Part shown: in pieces, positions 36,576-46,803 of the stretch
How positions within the stretch are numbered: position 1 is the stretch's first letter
Layout of the letters: each line of letters begins with the position of its first letter
Assembly: GCF_018760365.1 (NCBI RefSeq)
Contig: NZ_JAHIAB010000016.1
Coordinates: forward strand, 54,677 to 118,676
Length of the DNA: 64,000 bases
Direction: 5' to 3'
From: Pseudooceanicola endophyticus
GTDB lineage: Bacteria; Pseudomonadota; Alphaproteobacteria; Rhodobacterales; Rhodobacteraceae
Made by a program: the position numbers and the translations under genes
The notes under the pieces: generated by a model
The model's database searches: none
What the model was told of the DNA's origin: nothing
Seen by the model: the letters and a program-made list of their open reading frames with translations, nothing else

Positions 36576-37336
36576 GCCGCGCTCCTGTCGAAACGGGACA
36601 GTACGGCGCCCAGCAGCGCCGACAGCCAGGGCGCCCCTGCCGGCGCGCGACCGCGTTCGGGTTGCGCGCACAGGACCTGGTGCAGGGCGGCCCGGGTCCG
36701 GGGCCCAGCAATGCCGTCGGCCTCCAGCCCGGCCCCGGCCTGAAAGCCGGTGATGTCCCCGGGCGCCCGGTCCAGCAGGACCAGCGCCACCCGGACGTAG
36801 CAGGCCAGACGGTCCGCATAGCCGTTCAGGCCGCCGTTGATACGCCGGGTCAGCATCTCCATGTCGCCCGCGGTCGCGTAGCGCTGCAGGTTGCGGCTTT
36901 CCCAGTACCAGATCGGCACCAGCCCCTCCCAGGGATCCAGCAGAACGGCATCGGGTTCGGCAACGAAGTCGGGCGCCCGGCGCCATTCCCGGCGGGCCCA
37001 GTCGCGGAAGGCGCGGTAATTGTCCTTGCCGGTGATCTGGATGGCACCGCGCCCCCGGTACAGGAACCCGTCACCATCCAGCGCCGCGCTGTTGCCCAGA
37101 TCGGTGCGCTGTTCATAGCGCTTCTGGGCCGCCGTCGGCCCCCAGATCTCCCGGTCATGGCGCAGGCCGGCGCTTTCGTGCAGCAACTGGGCGAGGTAGC
37201 AGGCCAGCTGATGCGGCTGCGCCAGTCCAAAGGCACGCCCCCGCATCTCGAGCCCGGCGCAGACCGAGGCGACATTCGCCGGATCCGGCGCGCCGCCGGC
37301 CATCCGGAAAAGGGTGGCTTCATCGATTATCGGCAT
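36572..37336 (-). CDS. GTA/phage-type endolysin (GH19 chitinase-like lysozyme)
   Basis: 254 residues from the ATG at 37336 (GGGAGG 6 bases upstream). The GH19-like core has YLAQLLHESAGLRHDREIWG with the catalytic Glu in HESAG, then YRGRGAIQITGKDNY and ITRRINGGLNG-like (LTRRINGGLNGYADR). The C-terminal part (ITGFQAGAGLEADGIAGPRTRAALHQVL) is a peptidoglycan-binding repeat. It has no signal peptide, so it needs the holin for access. Together with the two membrane genes it forms a lysis cassette like the one that releases GTA particles in R. capsulatus; no capsid genes are in the window. Confidence 0.82.
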   Translation of the reverse strand: MPIIDEATLFRMAGGAPDPANVASVCAGLEMRGRAFGLAQPHQLACYLAQLLHESAGLRHDREIWGPTAAQKRYEQRTDLGNSAALDGDGFLYRGRGAIQITGKDNYRAFRDWARREWRRAPDFVAEPDAVLLDPWEGLVPIWYWESRNLQRYATAGDMEMLTRRINGGLNGYADRLACYVRVALVLLDRAPGDITGFQAGAGLEADGIAGPRTRAALHQVLCAQPERGRAPAGAPWLSALLGAVLSRFDRSAA

Positions 37337-37418
37337 CGGCATCCTCCCTGAAGACGATGCCGGTATGCGCCCCTTCCCTGAAGGAGCGGTCACCGCAGCG
37401 CGCGGTGCCCCGGCAGCC

Positions 37419-37447
37419 CCCCGGTCCGGAGGACGTCCGGACCGGGG
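37419..37447 (-). terminator. Hairpin after copA
   Basis: CCCCGGTCCGGA (37419-37430) pairs perfectly with TCCGGACCGGGG (37436-37447), loop GGACG, 6 bases after the copA stop. There is no T-run, so termination is uncertain. Confidence 0.5.
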
Positions 37448-37452
37448 ATGTT

Positions 37453-39924
<2,472 letters not shown>

Positions 39925-39974
39925 GTGTCTTCCTTTCCCGCCGGGACGTGTTCCGGGATGACGCCTAGATCGGG

Positions 39975-39996
39975 CTTCCATCAACTGGAAGGTCAA
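39975..39996 (-). promoter_or_regulatory. CueR-like operator/promoter for copA
   Basis: On the minus strand TTGACC (-35, 39996-39991) is followed by the dyad CTTCCA-GTTGA-TGGAAG (39991-39975). MerR-family copper regulators bind such a dyad inside a 19-base spacer, which fits. No cueR gene is in the window. Confidence 0.65.
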
Positions 39997-40035
39997 GGGG
40001 CACGGGAAAACTCTTTCCAGAATGCGACCGGGTTC

Positions 40036-40060
40036 TTGACCTTCCCCCTACTGGAACCCC
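40036..40060 (+). promoter_or_regulatory. CueR-like operator/promoter for copZ
   Basis: TTGACC at 40036-40041 then CTTCC (40041-40045) and TGGAA (40052-40056), the same layout as the copA site in the other direction, about 40 bases before copZ. Confidence 0.6.
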
Positions 40061-40097
40061 CAAGTCAGGGTCGTCCCCAATCCAAGGAGGGTGAATC

Positions 40098-40298
40098 ATG
40101 GACTTCAAGGTTCCCGAAATGAGCTGCGGCCACTGCACGTCCGCCATCGAAAAGGCGATCAAGGCCGCCGATCCGGCTGCCGCCGTCAGTTGCGACCTGA
40201 CGGAACACGTGGTCTCTGTGAAAAGCCAGCTGGCCACCGGGGCGCTGAGCGCCGCGATCAAGGATGCCGGCTACGACTCGCAGCCGCTGAGCGCCTGA
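40098..40298 (+). CDS. copZ: Copper chaperone CopZ (heavy-metal-associated domain)
   Basis: 66 residues, a single HMA domain with the metal site MSCGHC near residue 9 and a conserved C-terminal DAGYDSQ. Carries Cu(I) to CopA. The ATG has AAGGAGGG upstream. Divergent from copA with paired CueR-like sites between them. Confidence 0.93.
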   Translation: MDFKVPEMSCGHCTSAIEKAIKAADPAAAVSCDLTEHVVSVKSQLATGALSAAIKDAGYDSQPLSA

Positions 40299-40412
40299 GC
40301 GTCCCCGCCCCCGCGCCGCTCTCCGGTGCGGGGGCCCGGCGGGGTTACCGGAACCCTGCCGCCCCCTGACCGTTGAGTCCGGAACCTTCCGCCAAAGTCA
40401 GGTTTCCGTTTC

Positions 40413-41183
40413 ATGACCCAAAGCCTTCACCTCATCGCCATTGTCTCGCTGGTTGCCGGGGGGATCTGCGCCCTCCTGATCGCACTCGATCTGCGACGGC
40501 GACCACCGCACATGTGGATCATGTCGCTGGTCTGGCCGCTCTGCGCGCTGTTCGGCAGCGTCCTCGTGCTGATCGCCTACCTGACCACCGGACGGGCTGT
40601 GAAGCCCGGGCCGGGCATGGCACAGGGCCACACCCATGAACATCATGATCATCACGGGCATCACGAGCACCACGGCCATGCCCATGGTCACATGCCCGCG
40701 CACAGTTTCCCGGTCTCCGTGATGCACGGCACCCTGCACTGCGGCAGCGGCTGCACCCTCGGCGACCTCCTGGCCGAAACGCTGGCCGCGCTGATCCCCG
40801 CCCTGCCCCTGCTCTTCGGCTATCCCTGGCTGTTCGGCGATCAGATCTTTGCGGTCTGGATCCTGGATTTCCTGCTGGCCTTCGGCTTCGGCATCGCCTT
40901 CCAGTACTTCGCCATCAAGCCGATGCGCGACATTACCGTGCGCCAGGCGCTGGTCGACGCGCTGAAAGCCGATGCGGCCTCGCTCATTGCCTGGCAGGTC
41001 GGCATGTACGGCTTCATGGCCGTCGCGCATTTCTGGCTGTTCCCGCAGGTTCTGGGTCAGCCGCTGACCCCGCTCAGCGCCGAGTTCTGGTTCGCCATGC
41101 AGATCGCCATGCTCTGCGGCTTTGTCACATCCTACCCGATGAACTGGGCGCTGCTGCGCGCCGGCGTCAAGGAACCGATGTGA
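40413..41183 (+). CDS. DUF4396 membrane protein with a His-rich loop
   Basis: 256 residues, about six membrane spans. After the second span there is a run of 24 or so residues with a dozen histidines (HTHEHHDHHGHHEHHGHAHG, about 71-90), then MPAH and a CGSGC pair (about 111-115). This is a likely metal-binding loop. The C-terminal half (AALIPALPLLFGY, QYFAIKPM, SLIAWQVGMYGFMAV) is the DUF4396 core. Next to copZ and copA, a copper- or zinc-handling role is likely but not established. Confidence 0.8.
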   Translation: MTQSLHLIAIVSLVAGGICALLIALDLRRRPPHMWIMSLVWPLCALFGSVLVLIAYLTTGRAVKPGPGMAQGHTHEHHDHHGHHEHHGHAHGHMPAHSFPVSVMHGTLHCGSGCTLGDLLAETLAALIPALPLLFGYPWLFGDQIFAVWILDFLLAFGFGIAFQYFAIKPMRDITVRQALVDALKADAASLIAWQVGMYGFMAVAHFWLFPQVLGQPLTPLSAEFWFAMQIAMLCGFVTSYPMNWALLRAGVKEPM

Positions 41184-41388
41184 CATCCCGGGGGCGGCCC
41201 CCAACCGCCCCCCGCCCAGCGACGCGACGCGCGCCGCCCCCCTTCTTCAGACTGGCAGGCTGCATCGGATTTGGGCATTCGGACCGTTCCGCCCCCGCCG
41301 CTTTCCGCGCGCGGAGAAAAATGACTCCGAAAGGCTTGTATCGAATCAACAAACGTACAGACCTGCTTTTAACTTTGAGGCAGGATTG

Positions 41389-42033
41389 ATGATCAAGCGC
41401 CGAACCCAGGACGAACGCAGCACCGAGACCCGGCGCCTTCTTCAGGAAGCGACGGTGCGCTCGCTGATGGAAGTGGGCTATGCCAACACTTCCACCAGCG
41501 AGATCGCCCGGCGGGCCGGCGTGTCCCGGGGGGCGCAGACGCACCACTATCCCGGCAAGATGGATCTGATCGTTGCCGCCACCGAATACATGTTCCGCAA
41601 CTTCGCCGACCAGCTGGAGGCGCTCGGCAGTGATCTGCGCGCCGGCCGGCTGGATTACGACAGCTTCTTCGATGCCCTTTGGGAAGAGATGCAGCACGGT
41701 GACTGGTTCTACTCATCCCTTGAAATAATCGTTGCAGCACGGGGAGATGAAGAACTTCGCCAGCACCTTGAACCGCTGATCATGGTGCTGCATGCCCGCT
41801 TTGAGGCGACCTGGCTGCGCAGCTTCGAAGCCACCGACCCCGAAGGTCTGGGCCCCCGCCCGGTGATGAACCTGGTGATGAACGTCTTCCGCGGCATGGC
41901 GGTCCAGGCCGTGCTGCGCCCCGAGCCGCGCTATTTCGAAGAGATCATGCATGTCCTCAAGACCATGATCGCGGCGCATCTGCGGCCACGCACCCGCGCC
42001 GCAACCCCGGTGCCGGCACCGCCCCGGCCCTGA
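41389..42033 (+). CDS. TetR-family transcriptional regulator
   Basis: 214 residues from the ATG at 41389. N-terminal helix-turn-helix (TRRLLQEATVRSLMEVGYANTSTSEIARRAGVSRGAQTHHYPGKMDLI); an alpha-helical ligand-binding C-terminus of about 140 residues. A perfect palindrome lies 52 bases after its stop, upstream of the ABC operon, so it probably represses that operon until a ligand is present. Confidence 0.9.
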   Translation: MIKRRTQDERSTETRRLLQEATVRSLMEVGYANTSTSEIARRAGVSRGAQTHHYPGKMDLIVAATEYMFRNFADQLEALGSDLRAGRLDYDSFFDALWEEMQHGDWFYSSLEIIVAARGDEELRQHLEPLIMVLHARFEATWLRSFEATDPEGLGPRPVMNLVMNVFRGMAVQAVLRPEPRYFEEIMHVLKTMIAAHLRPRTRAATPVPAPPRP

Positions 42034-42084
42034 ACCGGCACCGGCTCGCTCCGGCGATCCGATGCCCTCTCCGCCCGGAAAAAC

Positions 42085-42102
42085 AAACCGTCCGGACGGT
42101 TT
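42085..42102. promoter_or_regulatory. Perfect 18-base palindrome, probable TetR operator
   Basis: AAACCGTCCGGACGGTTT, fully self-complementary, is followed by TATTTAAAG and lies 87 bases before the binding-protein start. TetR-family operators are commonly palindromes of this length, and a TetR gene is adjacent. Confidence 0.7.
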
Positions 42103-42188
42103 ATTTAAAGGGGTCCGCAGAGACCCCGCATGTGCCCGTCGCCTTCCGCGCGGGTGCAGGGAATGACTATTGCCAACAGGAGACTGGA

Positions 42189-43373
42189 ATGAAGAGACTG
42201 AAAACAGTGCTGGCCTGCGCCGTGCTTGCCGCCAGCGCCGTCACCGCGCAGGCCCAGTCGCAGGACTGGGAAACCGAGGGCCTCAGCGATGACGCCATCA
42301 CCATCGGCGTCATGGGGCCGTTTTCCGGCAACGCGGCCTCCTACAGCAAGGCGCTGATCGGGATGATGGCCTATTACGACAAGATCAACGACGAAGGCGG
42401 GATCTACGGTCGCAAGCTGGTCGCCGTGCAGGAGGACACCGCCTGCGACAGCGCCAAGGGCATCGCCGCCGCCAAGAAGCTGCTTTCGCAGGACAAGGTC
42501 TTCATGCTGCAGGGCAATTCCTGCTCGGGCGTGGCGCTGGCCATGCGCCCGATCATCGAGGATTCCGGCGTGCCCTGGATCGTCGCCCATGCGGTGAGCG
42601 ACTCGATCTCCGATCCGCTGGCGAAGAACATCTTCCACGGCGTGCCCACCGGCAGCGCCAATGGTCGCGCCATGGCCGCCTTCGTGCTTTCCAAGCCCGA
42701 CACCAAGAAGGTCGCCATCATCGAGCATTCCAACGACTGGGCGCACAGCTATTCCGACCCGGCCCGCGCCTATCTGGAAGAGCATGGCGTCACCCCGACC
42801 GAAGAGCTGACCATGGAGCGCGGCGAGACCGACGCCACCGCCCAGGTCCTCAGGCTGCGCCAGGACAAGCCCGACTTCATCATCGCCGCCCTCTACGAGG
42901 CCGAAACCGCGATCTTCCTGCGGGACCTGAAGAAATACGGGCTGGGCGACATCCCCGTCATGGGCACCGCCGGCACCGATCTTGAGAACACGATGAAGCG
43001 CACCGGCGATTTCGACACAGTGAAGAACTACTACGTGATCCACTCCTATATCGACAATCTGGACGGCCCCAAGATGAAGCCCTGGGCCGACATGATCCAC
43101 AAGTACTACCCCGACGAACAGCTCAGCACCTTCAGCTTCGTCTCCATCGGCTCGGCCGAGGCGCTGGTTGCCGCGCTCAAGGCCGTGGGACCCGACCTGA
43201 CCCGGAGCAAGCTGATCGACGCACTGAACCAGGTGCATGATTTCGACACCGGGATCCTGTCGGACCCGATCACCTGGACGCCTGAGGATCACCAGGGCGT
43301 CAAGGGCTCGGCGGTGGCGGGCTTTGTCGATGGCAAGCCCACCGTGCTGAAGGCCTGGGGCCAGCCCTACTGA
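42189..43373 (+). CDS. Branched-chain-type ABC transporter, substrate-binding protein
   Basis: 394 residues, a LivJ-like (Peripla_BP_6) protein. Signal peptide MKRLKTVLACAVLAASAVTAQA; mature start ITIGVMGPFSGNAASYSKALIGMMAYYDKINDEGGIYGRKL, the usual ligand-binding lobe, then a DTACDS cysteine and QGNSCSG, possibly a disulfide. The ligand may be an amino acid, amide, or aromatic or other carboxylate. AGGAG lies 7 bases before the ATG. First gene of the operon behind the palindrome. Confidence 0.9.
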   Translation: MKRLKTVLACAVLAASAVTAQAQSQDWETEGLSDDAITIGVMGPFSGNAASYSKALIGMMAYYDKINDEGGIYGRKLVAVQEDTACDSAKGIAAAKKLLSQDKVFMLQGNSCSGVALAMRPIIEDSGVPWIVAHAVSDSISDPLAKNIFHGVPTGSANGRAMAAFVLSKPDTKKVAIIEHSNDWAHSYSDPARAYLEEHGVTPTEELTMERGETDATAQVLRLRQDKPDFIIAALYEAETAIFLRDLKKYGLGDIPVMGTAGTDLENTMKRTGDFDTVKNYYVIHSYIDNLDGPKMKPWADMIHKYYPDEQLSTFSFVSIGSAEALVAALKAVGPDLTRSKLIDALNQVHDFDTGILSDPITWTPEDHQGVKGSAVAGFVDGKPTVLKAWGQPY

Positions 43374-43396
43374 TCCCCCACTGAGACCAGGACCAC

Positions 43397-43429
43397 CCGG
43401 GCCCCGCCCCTTCGCCGGGCGGGACCCGG
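43397..43429 (+). other. Stem-loop between binding-protein and permease genes
   Basis: CCGGGCCCCGCCC (43397-43409) pairs with GGGCGGGACCCGG (43417-43429) with one mismatch, 7-base loop. A probable mRNA-stabilising or partial termination hairpin. Confidence 0.6.
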
Positions 43430-43458
43430 ACCGGACCCGCAACTCGCAGGACAGACCG

Positions 43459-44328
43459 ATGTTTCTACAACTGACTTTGGGAGGTCTCTCCCAGGGCGCA
43501 ATCTACGCGCTGGTCGCGCTTTCGCTGACCGTCGTCTACCGCTCGACCACCGTGGTCAACTTCGGACATGGCGATTTCGTCATGGCCGGGGCCTTCATCA
43601 GCTACGTTCTGGTGGTGATCGCCGGGGTGGCCTTCCTGCCCGCGGCCGTGCTGGCGGTGCTGGCGATGTTCGTGCTCGGGGTGCTGTTCAGCCGCGGCCT
43701 GATCCGCCGGGTCCGGGGCGGCCCGCATATCGGTCTGGCGCTGATGTGCATCGCCGCCGGCTACGTGCTGCGCGGCATCGCCCGCATGGTCTGGGGCCGC
43801 GAGGTCCTTCCGATGCCCCGCGTCTTCGACATCGAGCCGATCTTCATCGGCAATCTGGTGATCACCGGGGATGCGGTCTTCATCATCGGCACCGTCCTCG
43901 TGCTGCTGCTGACGCTCTTCGGCCTGCTGGCCTTCACCGATCTGGGCAAGATGGTGCAGGCGGTCTACCAGAGCCCCCGGGGCGCGCGTCTCATCGGGCT
44001 CAACGTCGAGCTGTTCGATGATTTCAGCTGGGGCGTCGGGGCGGCCCTGGGCGCCATCGGCGGCATCCTGATCGCGCCGGTGTCGCTGCTGCACCCCGAT
44101 CTGGGCGCCAGTTTCCTGATCAAGGGCTTCGCCGCAATGACCCTGGGCGGTTTCGGCGCCCCCTTCGGCGCGGTGCTGGGCGGGCTGATCCTGGGCGTGG
44201 CCGAGCAATATGCCGGCGCCTATATCGACACCTCCCTGATCGAGATCACCGCCTATCTGGTCATCGTGCTGGTGCTGTTCCTGCGCCCGCAGGGCCTGTT
44301 TGGGCGCAAGGCCGTGGTGAAGGTGTAA
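43459..44328 (+). CDS. livH: Branched-chain-type ABC transporter, permease (LivH family)
   Basis: 289 residues, about eight hydrophobic spans. Contains the family start GGLSQGAIYALVALSLTVVYRSTTVVNFGHGDFVM and the ATPase-contact loop near AMTLGGFGAPFGAVLGGLILGVAEQYA. Forms the channel with LivM. One base separates it from livM. Confidence 0.92.
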   Translation: MFLQLTLGGLSQGAIYALVALSLTVVYRSTTVVNFGHGDFVMAGAFISYVLVVIAGVAFLPAAVLAVLAMFVLGVLFSRGLIRRVRGGPHIGLALMCIAAGYVLRGIARMVWGREVLPMPRVFDIEPIFIGNLVITGDAVFIIGTVLVLLLTLFGLLAFTDLGKMVQAVYQSPRGARLIGLNVELFDDFSWGVGAALGAIGGILIAPVSLLHPDLGASFLIKGFAAMTLGGFGAPFGAVLGGLILGVAEQYAGAYIDTSLIEITAYLVIVLVLFLRPQGLFGRKAVVKV

Positions 44329-44329
44329 G

Positions 44330-45295
44330 ATGCAGGTTTCCTCTCTTCCCCGCCTGCGCCGCCGCCTGTTCTGGGCCGTTCCCGTGCTGCTGCTGGCGCT
44401 GCCGCTGCTGACCAACGAATACACCCAGTTCGTCGCCAACGGCATGTTGATCGCCGCGCTGGTCACGCTGGGCTTTTCGCTGGTGATCGGCAACCTCGGG
44501 CAGCTGGCCTTTGCCAATACCGCCTTCTTCGGCCTTGGCGCCTATGCCAGCGCGATCCTCAGCGCCACGCTGGGCCTGCCCTGGATCGTCACCATCCCGC
44601 TTTCGGGCCTGGTCGGTGCGCTTGGCGGCTTCGTTGCCTCTTCTGCCGCGCTGCGCGGCATCCGCGCCTATTACCTGGCCATCATCACCCTCGCCTTCGG
44701 AGAGCTGATGCGGTGGGTCTACGTGCACGCCCGTCCCGTCACCGGCGGCACCAACGGCCTCGCGCTGCCGAAAGAGACGCTCTTCGGCTTCTCGCTCAGC
44801 GACGACAAGGTGAAGTTCTACGTCTTCCTGCTGGTCGCGGTGCTGCTGATCAAGGCCACCTCCAACCTGCTGCGCTCGCGGCTGGGGCGCGCCATCATGG
44901 CCGTGCGCGAGAACGAGGTCGCCACCGCCTCGCTCGGCATTCCCACCGCCCGCATCATCCTGATGACCTTCGCCTGGTCGGGCTTCGTCACCGGCTGCGC
45001 GGGCGCGCTCTTTGCCCGTCACGTCGGCCATGTCTTCCCGGAAAGCTTCGGGATGATCCAGCTGATCTCCAGCTTCGCGATGGTGCTGGTGGGGGGGCTC
45101 GGTTCCATCCTCGGCGCCGTGCTGGGGGCCGTGCTGCTGACCGCCCTGCCCGAGTATCTGCGCGCCTTCCCCGGCCTGGAAGAGCTGTTCTTCGGTCTGA
45201 TCGTCGGTGCCGTGCTGCTGGTGCTGCCGATGGGCCTGGCCTCGTTGCTGCGGCGCGCCTCGCCGCTCTTCTCCGAACGCTACTACAGGGAATGA
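44330..45295 (+). CDS. livM: Branched-chain-type ABC transporter, permease (LivM family)
   Basis: 321 residues, about eight to ten spans. LivM signatures NLGQLAFANTAFFGLGAYASAIL and SSFAMVLVGGLGSILGAVLGAVLLTALPEYLR are visible. Pairs with LivH. Confidence 0.92.
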   Translation: MQVSSLPRLRRRLFWAVPVLLLALPLLTNEYTQFVANGMLIAALVTLGFSLVIGNLGQLAFANTAFFGLGAYASAILSATLGLPWIVTIPLSGLVGALGGFVASSAALRGIRAYYLAIITLAFGELMRWVYVHARPVTGGTNGLALPKETLFGFSLSDDKVKFYVFLLVAVLLIKATSNLLRSRLGRAIMAVRENEVATASLGIPTARIILMTFAWSGFVTGCAGALFARHVGHVFPESFGMIQLISSFAMVLVGGLGSILGAVLGAVLLTALPEYLRAFPGLEELFFGLIVGAVLLVLPMGLASLLRRASPLFSERYYRE

Positions 45296-45299
45296 CAGC

Positions 45300-46064
45300 A
45301 TGAGCGATCTTCTCCAGGTCTCCTCCCTCGGGGTCCGTTTCTCGGGTCTGACGGCGCTGGACGACGTCTCCTTCACCCTGCGCGAAGGCGAGGTGCGCGC
45401 CGTCATCGGGCCGAACGGCGCCGGCAAGACGACCCTCTTCAACGCCATCTCGGGCTATGTCACCCCGACCAGCGGCGCGGTGCTGCTGCAGGGGCGCGAC
45501 CTGGCCGGGCAAAGCCCCCATGCCATCGCCGAACACGGCGTGCGGCGCACCTTCCAGAACGGCGGGCTGTTCCCGGCACTGACGGTGCTGGAAAACGTCA
45601 TGACCGGGCTGCACGCCCAGACCCCGGGCAGTTTCCTCGACATCGTGCTGGGGCGCCGCCACGCCATCGAGGCCGAACAGGCCGCCCGCGCCCAGGCCCA
45701 TGACCTGCTGAAACTCATGTCGATGGACCACATGGCCGATCACCGCGCCGGCGATCTGTCCGGCGGCCAGCAGCGCATCGTCGAGATCGTGCGCACCGTC
45801 GCCTCCGATCCCCCCGTGCTGCTGCTGGACGAACCGGCGGTGGGCCTCTCGCCCGTCGCCCGCGACCAGATGCTGGAGATCATCCGGCGTCTGGCCGGCG
45901 AAAAGGGCGTCGGCATCCTGCTGATCGAACATGCGGTGGAACTGGTGATGTCGGTCGCCGACCGCATCCTGGTGATGGCGGCGGGCAAGCGGATCGCCGA
46001 TGGCACCGTGCCCGAAATCCGCGAAGACCGCGCCGTCCTGGAGGCCTACCTTGGTTACGCATGA
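45300..46064 (+). CDS. livG: Branched-chain-type ABC transporter, ATP-binding protein (LivG family)
   Basis: 254 residues from the ATG at 45300. Walker A GPNGAGKTT, signature DLSGGQQRIVEIVRTVASDP, Walker B VLLLDEPAVGLSP, switch IEHAVELVM. LivG type by length and by the NAISGY motif after Walker A. It overlaps livF by 14 bases. Confidence 0.92.
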   Translation: MSDLLQVSSLGVRFSGLTALDDVSFTLREGEVRAVIGPNGAGKTTLFNAISGYVTPTSGAVLLQGRDLAGQSPHAIAEHGVRRTFQNGGLFPALTVLENVMTGLHAQTPGSFLDIVLGRRHAIEAEQAARAQAHDLLKLMSMDHMADHRAGDLSGGQQRIVEIVRTVASDPPVLLLDEPAVGLSPVARDQMLEIIRRLAGEKGVGILLIEHAVELVMSVADRILVMAAGKRIADGTVPEIREDRAVLEAYLGYA

Positions 46065-46782
46065 CACCCCCACCGACCCGCTGCTGACCATCACCGACCT
46101 TGAGGCCGGCTATGGCAAGAAGCCGATCCTGACCGGCGCCAGCTACGACGTGCGGCCCGGCGAATGCCTGACGCTGCTGGGGGCCAACGGGTCGGGCAAG
46201 TCGACCTCGCTCAACGTGATCTGCGGCTTCGTCAAGGTCACCGCCGGCTCCATCCGCTACCGTGGCACCGAGATCGCGGGCCTCGCGCCGCACAGGATCT
46301 TTCGCCACGGCATCGCCCAGGTCAGCCAGGCGCGCGATCTCTTCCCCGACCTCTCGGTCGAGGACAACCTGCGCCTCGGGGCCATGCGGCGGGGCGGCGA
46401 CAGTGCCGCGCAGACCCTGGCCGGGATCTACGAACGCTTCCCCCGCCTGGCCGAGCGCCGCAAGCAGGCGACCCGAACCCTCTCGGGGGGCGAGCAGCAG
46501 ATGGTCGCCATCGGACGCGCGCTGATGTCGCGCCCGGGGCTGCTGCTGCTTGATGAACCCTCGGGCGGGCTCTCTCCGCAGTTCTGCGAGGAGGTCGCGC
46601 AGATCATCGACAGCCTGAAGGCCGAGGGCATGACCCTGCTGATGGTCGAACAGAACCTCAACCTCGCCTTCCGGGCGGCGGACCGCTTCATCGTGCTGCG
46701 CGACGGCAAGGTCGTCGATGGCGGCGACGTGCGGGCCATGGCGGGCGATCACGATGCGATCGTGCGCAACATCTATCTTTGA
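46051..46782 (+). CDS. livF: Branched-chain-type ABC transporter, ATP-binding protein (LivF family)
   Basis: 243 residues starting at the TTG at 46051, which has GGAGG 6 bases upstream; the protein then reads LVTHDTPTDPLLTITDLEAGYGKK. Walker A GANGSGKST, signature LSGGEQQMVAIGRAL, Walker B LLLLDEPSGGLSP, VEQNLNLAF. Longer frames from 46000 lie inside livG and have no family residues. Confidence 0.9.
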   Translation: MVTHDTPTDPLLTITDLEAGYGKKPILTGASYDVRPGECLTLLGANGSGKSTSLNVICGFVKVTAGSIRYRGTEIAGLAPHRIFRHGIAQVSQARDLFPDLSVEDNLRLGAMRRGGDSAAQTLAGIYERFPRLAERRKQATRTLSGGEQQMVAIGRALMSRPGLLLLDEPSGGLSPQFCEEVAQIIDSLKAEGMTLLMVEQNLNLAFRAADRFIVLRDGKVVDGGDVRAMAGDHDAIVRNIYL

Positions 46783-46803
46783 TACGAAGGACTTACGAAA
46801 CCA

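Noticed and set aside
40620..40710. A DNA repeat in the CATCA/CACG-rich stretch
   Set aside because: The pattern is explained by the histidine codons of the DUF4396 protein loop and keeps the reading frame, so it is a protein feature rather than a DNA repeat.
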